From positions 1 through 33,822 of the forward strand of contig JAIYDP010000205.1 of NCBI GenBank assembly GCA_027487435.1: 33,822 nt of DNA, in the 5' to 3' direction. The translations under genes were made by a program, and so were the position numbers. Every line of letters begins with the position of its first letter. The first letter of the stretch is position 1. Shown one piece after another: positions 1 through 13,312 of the stretch. Under the pieces are notes generated by a model that worked only from the letters and a program-made list of their open reading frames with translations, had not been told where the DNA came from and made no database searches. The stretch is from Verrucomicrobiaceae bacterium. GTDB lineage: Bacteria; Verrucomicrobiota; Verrucomicrobiia; Verrucomicrobiales; Akkermansiaceae.

Positions 1-3000
1 CAATCGCAACAACCCGCTTTCGAGCAAAATTCTGTAGACTGCCGGTCAAGAAAGCCTGGGGGAAAAAGAAACCCGAAATCCAATACACTTTACGATGCCC
101 ACCATCAATCCACGTCTTCAGAAACATCAGCCGCTCTTCCAAGTCAACAACCCAAGACGCCAGGGGCTTTAGAGAAGGATATGCTACATTTGCCCACATC
201 TCTGGCACTTGATTATTGAACAAAGAGGTTCCAAGCTTGTCCAATGTTTCAGACATCACAACCAATCCTTTGAGAGCCTTCAAAACATCTTTCAGGCTTC
301 TAGAAATAACAGCCAGAAGCTTTGAATACCGCAGAACTTCTTGAGATAGGACAGTGTTCATGCTCTCATGATACATGGTTGGATACTTTGCAGCAACTTC
401 ATCCAGCGGCATACTGTCTGGGATTCGCTTCAAGATGTCATTGCTTACGTCAGCAATGACATCATCGCGACTTCTTCCTCCCACACCAGCTGCAGCGCGA
501 GGTTGCAGCATCATCAAGTTCTCAAATAAAGACAGCGTTTCGTTCTGTGCGGACGTGATATCGGCATTCTCGTGGAGACCGAAAACATCTGGACTAGGAT
601 TGATGGGGAGAGACCTGAGGTAATCTAAAAACGCTGATTGCGTCTCCGCCTGAGGTACCTTGTACACACCAGAGTCGCTGAATGCATACGCTTGGTGGAG
701 AACTTGTGGGCAAATGTAATCAGACAGAATGCTGTTCAATGAACGTCTGTCCTTGTCATCAGTCACACGACCTCCGTAGTTGATTTCACCAAAGAGATAT
801 TGAAGTACTTTGAAGGGAATTTCTTTGTAGTCATTGAGGAAAAGACTCAGCTGCATGACACAGACTTGTAAATCGCCTTGGGCAAAATCATAGGCAATGT
901 TCCAACCAAGTGGCCCAAATCGCCTCCGATCCTGGACAATCGCATGTAGGAAGCAAAGGCCAAACAACAGGCGCCGCCACTCATTAGGCTTGTTGTTTGT
1001 TGCGAGAAAGCTGTCATCAAAACCAACGTATGAGCGGATCAAATTTGCTTTCAGGCCCTTGGGTGGTTCGACAGTCATCTTAACTCCTTCCTGCAGGATT
1101 GAAACTGGAAATTTGTCACTTGGCATTGAGGTCAACCACAATCTGAAGTCACGATGAACTTTCAGAGGATCTATGTTTTCAACAATTTTTTCGAGAGTCG
1201 GCATCCAACTGACTGCCAAATGACAATTCTGCAAGAAAACCCATCCTCCTCTGTCCATGGCAGTGTTAATCATTTTCTCAGCAATCGGTCCCTGTCCTTG
1301 GCCTAGAGAAATAGAGTCGATCTTTCTCATCATTCCCCGCTCGTCGGCAAATTTGTACAAGTCACTTGCGGGATCAGACCCTGATGCGAACACGAAGATG
1401 AGAGGACTTTTCACGTGAGAGTCCCCAAAGGCCGATCCAAGGTCAAAAGGTGGAGGCTCGATGAATTTCTGGCCGAGATAATCCATTACAAGCTGCTGCA
1501 CCGCATTTGTTACTTTATCAAGCCGAAGGCACCGAAGAACCAGGATCTTTTGAAACCGAGAAAGTTTCTTGTTCCAATCGCCAGCAAGTGACTCTTCCTC
1601 AGGTGTTGCGCTGTCAAAAATCCTCCGGTATCCTGGAATGTTGTCTGCAAAGCTGACCGCAAATCCAGAAAAATTCGGAAGGCGAGACAACCCGCAGATT
1701 TGAATCCAGCTACTTTCAATGAGCCACTCAGGACAAGGGTTTTTGATCTCTACGTTGGCAGATGTTGCTCCTGCAAGCAAAAATTGAAACTCGGCAGAGT
1801 CGATGAGATTTTCTGATTGCATGATTCTGATGCAAAGCAAAAGGGAAAACAACAGCTTGTTCCGCTCAAAGAGTGAACGACAGATGTTCACAAAGAGCGA
1901 GTACGTGAAGAACTCATTCAGATTCTTCAATCGCACTTCAAGAGTGGGCGACATGGGAGCATTCTGTATTCCCATGCGGAAAAGATTGAGAAACCATCCA
2001 AGAGAATATTGATACATCGGATCGACGAAACCAAGGTCAGAAATACAAAAGTAGAGAATGCCCGATCTTGAAGCGACAGGACGATACAGTGCTCGAGTGG
2101 AGTCGATTTCTCTTTCTGTCTTTTCCGCCTCAGCAAGTTTTACATTAATTTCTTCCGATGTCTTCTTTGAAGTTGCCAATGTGTTGATCAGCTTCTCGTC
2201 TTCAAGGATATCTCCAGATGCAGCAGATAGGAGTTCCAATATCTTGTCCTCGATTTCTTTCATTTCTCTCTTCATTGCAGCATTTTGGATGACCAACTTA
2301 CTCTTCGCCTCCTCTAAGTCAGGTCTCTCCTCTGCGACCACAAGTCCAAGAAGCTGGTCTTGCAATCCCTCTTGCGTGATTGCAAAGTTAAGCAAAGTAA
2401 CTTTCACGGCAGTCTCTGGTTTGTAGTAAGGATTTCGGAGCTTCGTTGTCATGTAGAATTTGAAATCAGGATGGTATGGAATGACACTGTCACCAAGCTG
2501 TAGCATGATTGATCCTCCTTGCTTGAATGTCTGACGAAGAAGCAGTGGTTCAAGAGCAGGATCAACTTCCTCAAGAATGTTTTCAAGTAGAACTGGTCGT
2601 CCGAAGCGGATAGCATTCTCTAACGTCCGAAGGTAGTCCTTCTCTGTCAATTTGATGACTTCGAGTCCTGATTCCTTTTCCATGTTTTTGACCCACTTAT
2701 TTGCCTGTGTTTCCGGGTCAATCATTAACGGCCAACGTCTCGCCTTTGAGATAATGATGGCATTCTCGATCGAAAGAGTATCAGATGGGAGGCCGGCAAT
2801 TGTCCACTCCCTGATTTTAACTGGATCCGAGAGAACGTTATGGACACTGCAGCTTGGAGTGTGAGCCATTCCAAGAGCCTGCAACTCGCCATTCCAGCTA
2901 CGCACAAGTGCAGAACGAAAGGCCCCCGTGAAGACACCGAGATACACGACGGTGCCGGCAGCTATGATGCAATCGCCGTACAAATTGCTGAAAGCAGCCG

Positions 3001-6000
3001 TCAGCCGATCCACCGCTTCCGACCATCGAATCCTCTCTCCGCCGAGGCCTCCTATAAGTTTTTGCGCTCGATCAAGCTTCAACGTACATTCTTCCACTTT
3101 CCTGGCGAGCTCATTCTTTTTCATGACACTCTCTGTGTAGTTCTTCTCAAGCTCTGCAACTCGCTCTTGCACAGAGCGTAACCGAGACCTTGCGGACTCG
3201 AGACTCTGCAGAGTTACCTCAAGTTCTGCCTGCGCCTCTGCCAATTTGGCCTTTTTCGGTTCCACCATTCGTGCGACGGTGTAGTACTTGTGCATTGCTC
3301 GAACCCACATACATATTGACGTGCAAGCTTTGGATACCTTGGAGACGGCTTCGGGAGTAAAATCTTCTCGGTCAATGTATGGACTGATCAACGTGATGGT
3401 GGCTTCCTTGATTGCATCTTTGTCAAAGCTAAACAAACTGTTCAAAAACGCACCAGGATCAGCAACAAGTTTGGTGGCTGGCTCCCAGTAGTCATTAATT
3501 TTCTTCCCGACATTGTTCGGATCATCCTTGCGAACAGGCTTGATTTCTTGCATGATGCAAACGGCTTCCATTACCAGTTTGACACCCATTGGAGGGCTTT
3601 TCATTGCTTTGATCTCAACAATGTCGTTTTTGTTCAAGTTCTTCAATGAAGCAACTGCAGCCTCAAGGGCTGGCAGAGCTTCATCAAGGTCGCGTTGAGC
3701 ATCATCAGCAATCGCCTTGCACTCGCGAGCTTTCTTGTCAGCGTCTATCTCCTCTTTCTCAACAACAACACGGGTTGCATCTGCAGTCTCCTTGTCTTTA
3801 GAAATTACCACCATCATCTCCTCCACTTCAACGGCAGTCTTTCGAAGAATGGGTTGTAGTTCCGTCAGTTCTTCTTGCATTTTCTGGACCTTCCCTGCAG
3901 TTGATAGTAGCTTGTCAAGGCCAACGACAAAACGGCTCTTTTGTTTGCCGACTTCCAGTTTTTTCTCGTCCAAAATCACTTTGTACGTGGACAGCAGCTC
4001 CAAATAGCTTGTGGGTGTGACAGCGTTGTGCCTGCGGAGCTCAAGCAGGTACCTTTTCGTCTCCGTAGACACTGACTTGTGGATGATGCCACATATGTCA
4101 AACAGCTGCTCGCGAACAGAATCAGAAGGAAACTCAACAGTTGACAGTTGAGAGCGCGCCACAGATCGAAGTGCATCGTTTGGCCACTCTGAAAACCAGT
4201 CAATGGTACAACAGTTCAGAAGTGACGGATACATCCGCAAGCGACTGCGGAACTGCTCGCCAACAGGCGACATGCACAACACACAATGAAGATTCGCCCG
4301 AACGCGAGAGACAAACTTTGATGACATTGCATTCTTCGTAATGGGAATGCCTTCCATCTGGCAGACTCCGCGCATGACATTATTTATCGATTCGATGTCA
4401 CCTGCATCGAAAATGTTTGGAACTTCGCCGCTGTTCAAGATGCCATTAATGTCTTCAAGAAACGACTCTTTCACGACTTGAGTATCGGAAAAAATGAAAA
4501 CAAGCGGGTTTCCTTCAAGGCCAGCACCAAGCAGCAACTTTTTGATGTCATCGCGCCACTCGGCCATTCCATATTTCTTCGAAATTTCGATCTGGAAAAA
4601 TTTGAAATCCGCGACAAACGCAGCCAACCGAGACAGAGACTGACGACCACTTCCACCAACCCCCAACAGCAGCGCGTTTCCATACGGCTGTCGGATAATT
4701 CTGCTAATTCTACTAATGTGCTCAATCGCATCAAGAAAGAGAACAAGCTTCATTTGCTTGGTATTTGCTGCATTGTAATTCTCCAAGTGCTCATCGAAAA
4801 TTTTCACGATTCGATCAAGATCAGTGACTTGCAAGTACTTCTTCACATCTGCACCAGGGACAGTGAAGTCTCCAAAGAGAAGTCGATTAACATTGCAAAC
4901 CTCTTGCCATGACATAGAAAAATGCATCTCAACCTGGGACCTTACGAGGTCATCAAACCACCTTCGGTCAGTGTCGTCAACAAGACGGTCCTGGAACACT
5001 CTACAACACTCGTGGACCCACAATCGAACAAAGTCAGTAGGGGCGCGGAACGAGCCAGGGTCTCCAGAGAGAAGTCCTTGAAACACTTTTGCCACATCTC
5101 GCATATTGTACGTATAATGCGACTTTGAAGGTGTGGGAAGAAGCTCCCGCGCAATGGTGTCATACACTCGAAGAGTTGACGCCACAAAAGTTGAAGTCAG
5201 CGAGGTAAACGCGTCAGACGGCAAGTTCGCAGCCAGGTACCCACCAAGAATGGTTCCAAAGATGCGATTCAGGTTTGTGTTATCCATTTTAGTGAAAGTA
5301 ATGAAGTTGAAATGGCGGAGAAACCGAGGAGTGATAGGATTACGACCTCCACCAGGTGGACCCATGGCTGAAACGAAGATCAGATCAACGAGTTCGCGGA
5401 ACTGCAAGGTCTTACGATCATACCAACCGACATGATCCATCCATTGGCGCAACAACTCAATCGGGGGCTGTGCAAAGTAGCGTTCACGGGCCGGCATGTT
5501 GAGATCGTCCACGAAGATGATGTAACGCTTGCCAAGGGGAGGGCCGAAGACTCCTTTCCGACGTTTTTCGAATTTAGCATCAAGAATATCTTGGGTCTGA
5601 TTTGCTGAAGTTGAAGCAGAAAAAGCCATGAGAGCAGTCATGAATGAATCGTCAAATCCCTTCATCAACTTTTCCATTATCGTGACAGACTTACCAGTGC
5701 CCGTGCCTCCTACTGCTAAAACATGTCTCCCATTCTTGATCAGAAGATCCAGAAGGAAAGTGTAGCATATTGAAGATGAAGTTGGGACAATGATGGATGA
5801 AAATTCAGCCTTGGGGTCGAACTTGTATGGCTGCTGGGTATCCATCCAAAGAATCCATCTACCAGTGACAAGATCGAAGCAGTAATCGTAAACACTTCCA
5901 GGTGGTAACTTGGAAAGAAGCCCAGCTCCATCTAAAACAGACCTAATGTAGGTGTTAAAACGGGATTGGCCCTCATAGTCAACACTTGCTCCGACCGACC

Positions 6001-9000
6001 AAATTGTGGAGAAGATAAACATCTCATCGATGATAGCCTCAAGAGGGATCGACTTCGGCTCTTCGCTTTCGCCTTCTCCAGTGTCTTTTTGCTGCGCAGC
6101 GAGAACACGAAGGATGAGACCATGCAAAATTTTGAAGAGACTCATGGCTAAATTTGAGTCAACTGTTTGCACAACCTCAACTAAGCTCTTTCTAACAAAG
6201 TGAACCGAACTTGGTACAATCTTGACAAAAAGATCGAGAAGATGATCTGCTAAACTCTTTGCAGCTTCTGGAAGAGTCAGCAGCCAGGATTTGCATAAAG
6301 GCTCAATTCCAATCGCAGCAGGTTCCATGTAGACCATTCCACAGCGACTCACTGTCGCAGGTGATGCCACTGCAAGGTCCTCCACTTCAAACATGATTGT
6401 CATCGTTGCAGACAATGTAATGATTTCACCACTTGTCAGGCATAGTTTCTTGTTGTCATCAAGTACCGTGTTCATGTTTTCAATCCAGAGTGCGTCGACA
6501 GGTCCATCAAACATCACCCACTTCTTGTCGGGAGTTGTATCCATTGCACACTCACGCACAATACCAGCCAGAATTCCATCAGTCCATTCATGAGTATTGT
6601 CATCAAACTTGCCGTACAGCTGTCCCTGGGTTATGCTCTTCGGATTCAAGCAGAAATGACGAACTTTCTCATAACCTGAATGGCCAAGTTCGTGACATCG
6701 AGTCAAAGCTGTCGCCAATGTCCGATAATTGCAGGTTTTGCCACCTCCAGTAGGACCAACAAGCATTAAACCATGTCGGACGACGGTTGTTTCGTAAAGT
6801 TGAACAGATTTGTGAAGAAACGATGGAACGGCCTGCAATCCTAGTTTCTCTGTTGAAATGATTAGAGACTCCATCATCGCACCATAGTCCAAGTCAGGGC
6901 GCTTCACACCAGGGAAGAGGTCGGAGATGATACCTTCGAACAAGATGAGATCATCAGCCAAAAATTTGGGGGTATTGACATCTTGTAGTGCACGTAGTAA
7001 CAACACTTCTTCATTACTTGTGGGTTCCGCGCGTTTCAGCAGGCCCGCAGCCGAAATGACAGTCTTGACAGCACGCATCCCGAAGTCATAGTGATCTTGG
7101 GAAGACAGCTGCTCTGACGACAACTTGAAAGTCGAAACAATTTTCTGTGCAAGCGGCTTTGCAGCCAAAAAACCAAAAGAGAAAAGAGATATTTCGGAAA
7201 TGAGTGCATAATCAGGAACCATCATTGCCATGGGTCGAAAGAGCGCTTTTAGATTGTCTGGTAGCTCAGTGCGACCTGCATAACCTGGATTCATGGTGAT
7301 AAACACTGCACATGTTGGGTCGAGCCCGATCTCGACGCCTTCGAACACAAACCGCTTCATTTTTGACTGAATCGCTTTCTGTATTGTAGTGATTTGTTGG
7401 GCAATAACTGAGAGCACCTCCACATCAATCCTGTTGAACTCATCAAAGCAAGACCAAGCCCCTGCAGTCGACAACCCCTTGAAAAATTTACCCATGGCAA
7501 GGTAATCAAGGCCATCGCTGCAATTGAACACAACACATTGTTTTGCAAGCGCTTTCCCGAGATCCTTTGTTGTTTCAGTTTTCCCCGTGCCAGCAGGACC
7601 CTGTGGAGCACCTCCTAAGCATAAGTGCATAGCGCCAGTGAGAGTAATGTAGCATCTGTCCGTGAGCGGGGTAATAACGAGCCTTGGAGTGTTCCCCAAG
7701 TACTCGTAACCATAGACAAAGCAAGCCTGCACTTGACGCACGGTCATTTCGACCTGAGGATGAGCAGGGTCAAAATACGAGGGCAACTTGGATTCAACTT
7801 GAAATGTCTCGGCATTTTCCCAATAGTAGCGTAACTGTGATATCCACTCGAAGTCAGTCACACTGGAGACAGCAGAGTCGATCAATTTCTGAACCACGTC
7901 TCGCGCATGGACCTCTACAACAATAAGAGCCCCAAGGGTCATGGAAGCCAATCTTGATAAATCTCCGCGCACTAATGTCACGAGATCTTCGAGCTGCAGC
8001 AACATTTTATCGAGATAAGCTCTAACTCCGAATTCTCCGCTGGTAGCTATGGATTCCTCAACTTCGATTGACCAGTAATGCTGAGAGCCAGCAAGAACTA
8101 TCTGTCCAGGCCATTTGATTACCCAGTCTTTGCGAGGAATGACTTTGTAATCTTCAGTGGAGTCCAAGAGAGCCTTTCGAACAGACTTCCTCATCATGCT
8201 TTCCACATTGCCCAGCCAATGCTCGACGTTTCCCTTGATGTGAAGGACCTCCTCGAACATTACTTTCTCCCCTTCTCCTGAGTACATGGCGTCAACCACC
8301 AGCTTATCCCCCTGCGGATTCATCTCCAATTTCGCAACATTTTCGAAACATTTGCGAAGGTGAGGTTGCACAGCGCGAGGCTCCTTTGATTGAGATAGGA
8401 TTTCAAGAAGCTCGTCATTTGACAAGAAATAGAAACGCGCAAAAGCAGCACGCTTGGTCTCCAGGTAATCCGCAAGACCTTTCTGCACTGCATCAAGCGT
8501 CCTGTTGCTGTCGCGGAACTGGTCAAGAATTCTTTGGCTACTGCACAATGAGAGGACATGAGGATTCGAGTGTGCTGCCTGCATGATCTTACGCCATGAA
8601 CGATCTACTGCTTGGAAGCGTTTGGCTTCTTGAGGAAGTTGGCGCTGGATATCCTCAGAGCTGAAAATTGGTTCCAGGTAGAGCCACAAGCGTTGGCACT
8701 GAATCCACTCATCGAGAATGTCTTGGGTCAGTCGAAGCTTGTACTCCCATTTCGTAATGCGCTCTTCGAAAGGCTTTTTGTATGGACTGAAGCTCATTGA
8801 CTGTGTCATGACGATGTCGTCATCAAGAAGCTGAAAAATGTCGTCCAGAGACTTCAAGACGAATGTACCAGTATCCTTGTACTCCAACACAGCGAAGTTG
8901 ATGGGCTCCCACTTCTTCTCCATTTTGTCCAGGGCGGTTTCAATCGAGTACTCTTTTCCGGCCACGTCACAGACCTTGGTAATTTCGCTTGTATACTGGT

Positions 9001-12000
9001 CTAAGTGCATGTCGTTCAATGCCTTCTTCAACGTAAAGTCGTTGGTAATTTTCAGCGACACGCCAATTTCGCTTGAGATTTGTTCCCAATGTCTTTCTCG
9101 CATCCCAGGATTTCGCAACGCTGTGACGATGGGGACATACTGCTTGAAATCTTCAATCTGCTCCTTCACATCGTTTGCAATTCGATAAACATCAGGAAAT
9201 TTCTCTGCAAAATACTTGACAACTTTGAACATTGACCGCCACCAGTTTCCAATGTTTCTCTCCATATCCTCTGCGTCAATGGAGCTGAAGGGATCTTCAA
9301 GCCATCCCTTTTGAGCCCGCGCCCAGTCGTTTGCAGTCAACCACAGCGAAGCATACGGCTCAAACACCTTCTGAATTCGAGAAAGCTCAGAGTAGTCCGT
9401 TAGAGGTCTTCCAAAGAGGGACTACGGAATCAAACGAAGCCATACGGTGCGTTCAAACCTCTCGGGAATTGAATTGTTTCGCCTTCTTTTCTGCTTCTGC
9501 CAGTCTACGAGCAATTTTCTTCGCTTCTGTCGAGATCTCAGTCACCTTTGCCAAGTTCGTATGCTTAAAAAATTGCCCAACAGTCCCATCCACGACAGTA
9601 ATCTCGTCCTTGAACGACTCCTGCTCTGACAACATACTGCCTTCGAATCTGTCTGTTTCCTCCGAGAGACGTCCTTGTGCGGCCTCGATGTTATTCTCAA
9701 GCAAACGAGGAAGTCCGTACATGTGCCATCGCATCTTCACATCTTCTTTTCTGCATTGTCAATTCAGGAAAGTCGACACAAACGTAAAGTTAAACTTCAG
9801 GTCCTCCAAGGCATCGAATTGGCTCAACGCTGCTTCGATTCGCTGCTCAAGCTCGGGAAGGCCTTGCGGAATCTTTTGAATGAATTCCCTTGCCGCCATG
9901 ACTTCCTCAATGTTTCCAGGTTGTTTCCTCATTTTGTCAAACATAACTTGGAAGCCCTTTGCGATTTCTTCAGCTGATGATCGAATGCGGACAGCAAGGC
10001 ATTCGAGGAGGAGATTAGCACGCTCCAAATACCTTGCGGAGAGAATTTTTCTGATCTGCTCTGTTTGGACGGAAAACATCCCAACAACAACTGAACCTCC
10101 AAACTTTTCATCGAGCTGCTCACGTTTCGATAGATACTGTTGAATCATTTGCATGATTTGGTCAATTGGAAGATTTTGCTGTTGAATCTCCTTGACAAAC
10201 TCAGCAGGATCCACTTCAATGATTGGAGAGTACTCATCAAAGATTTTCACATACTCTCTGAGTTGATCCATCGCTCTCTGCATGCAGCCCGATATTCGGT
10301 CTCGCCATCCAATGACCTTGGGTTCTTGCTTGTTCACGACTTCAAGCATCGGTTTGTAGCTCCAAAACATGTCAGTCAAGATGAGGGGATCAAGCTGTGG
10401 CATGCCTGCCAGCGATGTGATTGCGTTGTCAAAGAGAATTGCAGGGAGCTCTTGGATATGGTCTAGTGAGTAGGTTGGAGACACTTTGCCGTTCAGTACG
10501 CCTAGCTCTATCAACAGCATGCTCCATTTTCGAGCTTTGGGGGGTGCTGCAGTGAACTTTTCTTCAAATAGCCTCTCCACAACTGTCTCGCCGACGGCTG
10601 CAGCCTCCACAAAGAGGGTGAACGACAACAAAGAGGACTCGACGAGAGACCGAAGAGCGTCTTCCATCATGAACTTGAGCATTGTCATGAATTGCTTGAG
10701 CTTGCTCATCTCGTATATATCTTGCCTCGTCTTGGTCAGCGTGTACCATCCTTTGTTGATATCCTTGAGACCATTTTTGATGGAATTCTTGAGAGAGGTA
10801 ATCCAGCTGTCCTTCAGCTGAGATGCAACGGCAGAAAAGGCTTGGGTCTGCATCTGCTCAAATTCTTCAGGTCGCAGAGTCTTTGCAATACCGGTGTTGA
10901 ACATTGCCATCTGCACCACTTTATGACACTCCGTCTTCGCTTTCCCAATGCAAGGAATCACTTCAGGGACAGTGAGCAGGGTAGAACAGTGGAATTTGCT
11001 GAAAGACTGCGCGAAGTCATACTTTGGCATGTCCACCGACCTGCGCTTTCGCGGCTTCTCAAATTCGACGGTGACTTTGCTAAGCATGGTATTGTCTTCG
11101 CTGTTGTCTCTAGAGATGTCCAGACTGCGGTCGAACACGATGCGGTTCAGCGACCTTGCATACTCGAGGCCAAGCTCGTTGACGAGAGCGGTTGTATCTC
11201 CAGCCTTTTCTTTAAGTTTCTTGCTGTTAAGAGCGCAAGTTATGATCCGATTGCTCTGCTCCGGCGTGATTGTCGGCAGGTCATCCCCAGGCATACAGTC
11301 GAGGAAATAATTGTACGACTACGATATTACGAAGAGAATCGTCATGTCAAACCAAACTCCCCTCACAAGACTCCCGCATTCTCCATGCAGTGGCCAACCT
11401 GCGACAGAAAATGAATGGATCTTCGGCCAAGAACATCAGCAACACTCTATCACATCATCAGCTCAAAAGGGGATCGAAAGTCACCGCGGTCTCGTTGCTT
11501 TGTCATGGTTGTCTTCACGTTCAATCACATATCTATCGGTGCGGGGATTGTACTCGAGAACGCGCACGAGTGGCCAAATGATGCCATTACGAGCCTCGTC
11601 ACGAAATGCTGCTCGAGCTGGAACGAACTTGAAAGAGCCATGATCCTGCTGTGTCAAGCTTTTGACAACGAAAATGTACAATGCCGAGCTCGAGCCACTC
11701 TTCAGGTGTGCGACATTCGAATTCTGTGTCGTCGAATATCTCAAGGGGGATCACATGACGCTCCTTTCCAACTGGATCAATGACATCATCAGTTGGTATT
11801 TTCTCTTCGAGAAGAAGCTGACGAATGCTTTGAACAGCATACAACCGTTTTCGCCTCCAATGTAAGAATCAGAAATTGAGCTCTCACCTCTCGATCTCAA
11901 CAGGCAAAGGGACCGAGCCGCTGGCTGTAACTTTCGGTTCAAGTGATCGTGGGGGCAATTCAGCGGAAAATCCCAGCCTATCTGCAATCATTTTGGTTGA

Positions 12001-12355
12001 TACACTCATTTCTGGAGAGTTTGAGCCACTCTCCTCCGCAATATCGTCCAGCAACCCATCACCAGTGGTTGTCAGAGTTTGCTTTGGCGAGCTAGCCGCG
12101 CCGTTGACAATGGCCGATGGAGGCTGAGGTTGTAATTGCTTTATACCAGATGGCTTCGCCGTGCTGAGAGGCACTGATCGAGAAAAATGAAAAGCTCTGG
12201 CTGTCCTATCAGAAATGCAAACAACAATGTACCTTTTGGGGTTACTTTTGAAAAAGAGGGAACGGTCGGTACTCCAGGAAGCACGAGCCCATTCTTAGAG
12301 GCCTAGCGAGGTTAAAAACGCCTCATATTAATCAAACGTCCTCAGCAGTCGCCAT
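1..12355 (-). CDS. DNAH1: Axonemal dynein heavy chain, DNAH1-type (inner arm), 3' end cut by window
   Basis: ATP-driven minus-end microtubule motor of a single-headed inner dynein arm in the axoneme. The reading frame gives 4027 codons plus one base before the window edge; human DNAH1 is about 4265 residues, so roughly the last 125 are missing after the conserved NFARK stretch. The N terminus has the DNAH1-specific block ERRK...FECRTPEEW. P-loops are GPAGTGKT (AAA1, about residue 1495), GPTGGGKT (AAA2, about 1776), GGTGTGKS (AAA3, about 2125) and GVGGSGR (AAA4, about 2474); the AAA1 Walker B is CFDEFNR. The stalk coiled coil and microtubule-binding domain lie near 3000-3950. ATG at 12355 is in good context. 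Inferred introns: 12303-12337, 12201-12232, 11855-11887, 11649-11679, 11447-11484, 11319-11352, 9751-9783, 9422-9458. From 9421 to 1 the gene is one uninterrupted exon. The second intron has an alternative 59-nt acceptor. Confidence 0.96.
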
Positions 12356-12370
12356 TGCGGTTCGTAACTG

Positions 12371-12514
12371 ATGCTTTCAAAGTTTGTCAAAGTCAAATTA
12401 TTGACTCTGATTGATGACCACCTTGCCCAGAGTCCGGATTGGATTTCGCGATCAAAGTCAGCCTGGCTGAAACACTTCATCCCTTATTTTGAAGAAGTAA
12501 GTGAAAAAAACTAG
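12371..12514 (+). CDS. Possible 47-residue ORF or first exon
   Basis: An ATG only 15 bp from the dynein start codon opens a protein-like frame (MLSKFVKVKLLTLIDDHLAQ...) that reaches HFIPYFEE and then meets a strong splice donor, GTAAGT, at 12497. If spliced it should join the coiled-coil ORF at 12581, but no AG between the donor and that ORF has a matching phase. If unspliced it ends at TAG 12512-12514. It may be a 5' exon with an error or unusual splice, a separate tiny protein, or chance. I do not recognise the sequence. Confidence 0.3.
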   Translation: MLSKFVKVKLLTLIDDHLAQSPDWISRSKSAWLKHFIPYFEEVSEKN

Positions 12515-12580
12515 AACTCAATGGTTTGAGCATAAACATCAAGTCAAGTCAGAGTCAAAAATAACGCATCAGAATCAGGC

Positions 12581-13219
12581 ATGAAAGAAGAAGTGCTCCC
12601 TCCAGATCAAGAAGTCGTCCTCCTCAGAGCTAAAGTGCAGAATCTCGAATCCATCGTTAGATCCCTCTCGATGCAGCTTAGCCGAGCTCACGGCGCGGCG
12701 TCCTCTGAGGTGTCCGACGTAGACGAACTGTCAGATACGCGCTCGTTTTTGAGCGCCGAGCTCGTCGATGGCTCTGGAACTAACGCCTCTGCACCATCTG
12801 CTGAATCATTTGATATATCTGGTTCCCAGTGTTACCAAACTGACTCTCCGATTGCAATCGCTTCCGCCATTGGGCACGTGGCCCACCCAACAGAGCAAAA
12901 ACTTGAGAAGAAGTCAGTTCACGTGCAGACAGATCCCTGGCTTACAATGGAGTCGCCGCCAACTAAGCAAAAGGACGGGGCAGCTGGGCATCAGAAGCCT
13001 CACTCTAGAAAGGGAATGTGGCCTTCTGAAGAATTTTCCCTTGCACCAGACTACAGGCGAGATCGACTAAGCATCGAGAGCAGGAATTTTAATAAGCAAT
13101 CGACAATGCTCATGGGAAACGCCCCGGTCACAGCGCCTCTCTCACTCTCCCAATTTATTCGAATTGGGACTCAGGCCCCTGCCCCAAAAACGTCCATGAC
13201 GATGTTTGGTGACTCATGA
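12581..13219 (+). CDS. Uncharacterised coiled-coil protein between two ciliary genes
   Basis: Open frame of 212 residues. The N-terminal 45 residues look like a short coiled coil (VVLLRAKVQNLESIVRSLSM, a heptad-like pattern). The rest is Ser/Thr/Pro-rich and probably disordered, with acidic SDVDELSD near the start. I do not recognise the family. The start is uncertain: the frame is open upstream to about 12536, and a candidate 5' exon lies at 12371-12496. It is head-to-head with the dynein gene and tail-to-tail with CFAP57, with 93 bp between stops, so co-expression with cilia genes is plausible but inferred. An AATAAA follows the stop by 38 bp. Confidence 0.6.
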   Translation: MKEEVLPPDQEVVLLRAKVQNLESIVRSLSMQLSRAHGAASSEVSDVDELSDTRSFLSAELVDGSGTNASAPSAESFDISGSQCYQTDSPIAIASAIGHVAHPTEQKLEKKSVHVQTDPWLTMESPPTKQKDGAAGHQKPHSRKGMWPSEEFSLAPDYRRDRLSIESRNFNKQSTMLMGNAPVTAPLSLSQFIRIGTQAPAPKTSMTMFGDS

Positions 13220-13257
13220 GAATGTGCAGTAGCATGCGTGTAGTATTTGTAGCGAAT

Positions 13258-13263
13258 AATAAA
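13258..13263 (+). terminator. Possible polyadenylation signal AATAAA
   Basis: AATAAA lies 38 bp after the stop codon of the coiled-coil gene, inside the 93-bp space before the convergent CFAP57 stop. Position and sequence fit a canonical poly(A) signal. I did not find the same hexamer in a consistent place after the other genes, so chance remains possible. Confidence 0.35.
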
Positions 13264-13312
13264 GAACAGCACTAACTTCGAATCCCTCATAGGCTTACAC
13301 TAGCTTACATAT

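Noticed and set aside
1..9400. Dozens of short plus-strand open frames
   Set aside because: The minus strand is one unbroken dynein exon with four P-loops, so these are antisense shadows.
10692..11414. 240-residue plus-strand open frame
   Set aside because: It lies opposite the conserved N-terminal tail of the dynein heavy chain, which matches DNAH1 residue by residue. It is a codon-bias shadow.
11599..11844. Apparent separate minus-strand proteins beginning at TTG or GTG upstream of the dynein body
   Set aside because: These are dynein exons. Joined through 31-38 nt introns they give the DNAH1 block ERRK to FECRTPEEW; the non-ATG starts are artefacts.
12174..12232. A 59-nt second intron in the dynein gene
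   Set aside because: An internal acceptor gives a 32-nt intron in the same frame, in line with the other introns. The longer one cannot be excluded without cDNA.
12497..12543. A 47-nt intron joining 12371-12496 to the coiled-coil ORF
   Set aside because: The acceptor leaves the wrong phase, and the length is outside the local range.
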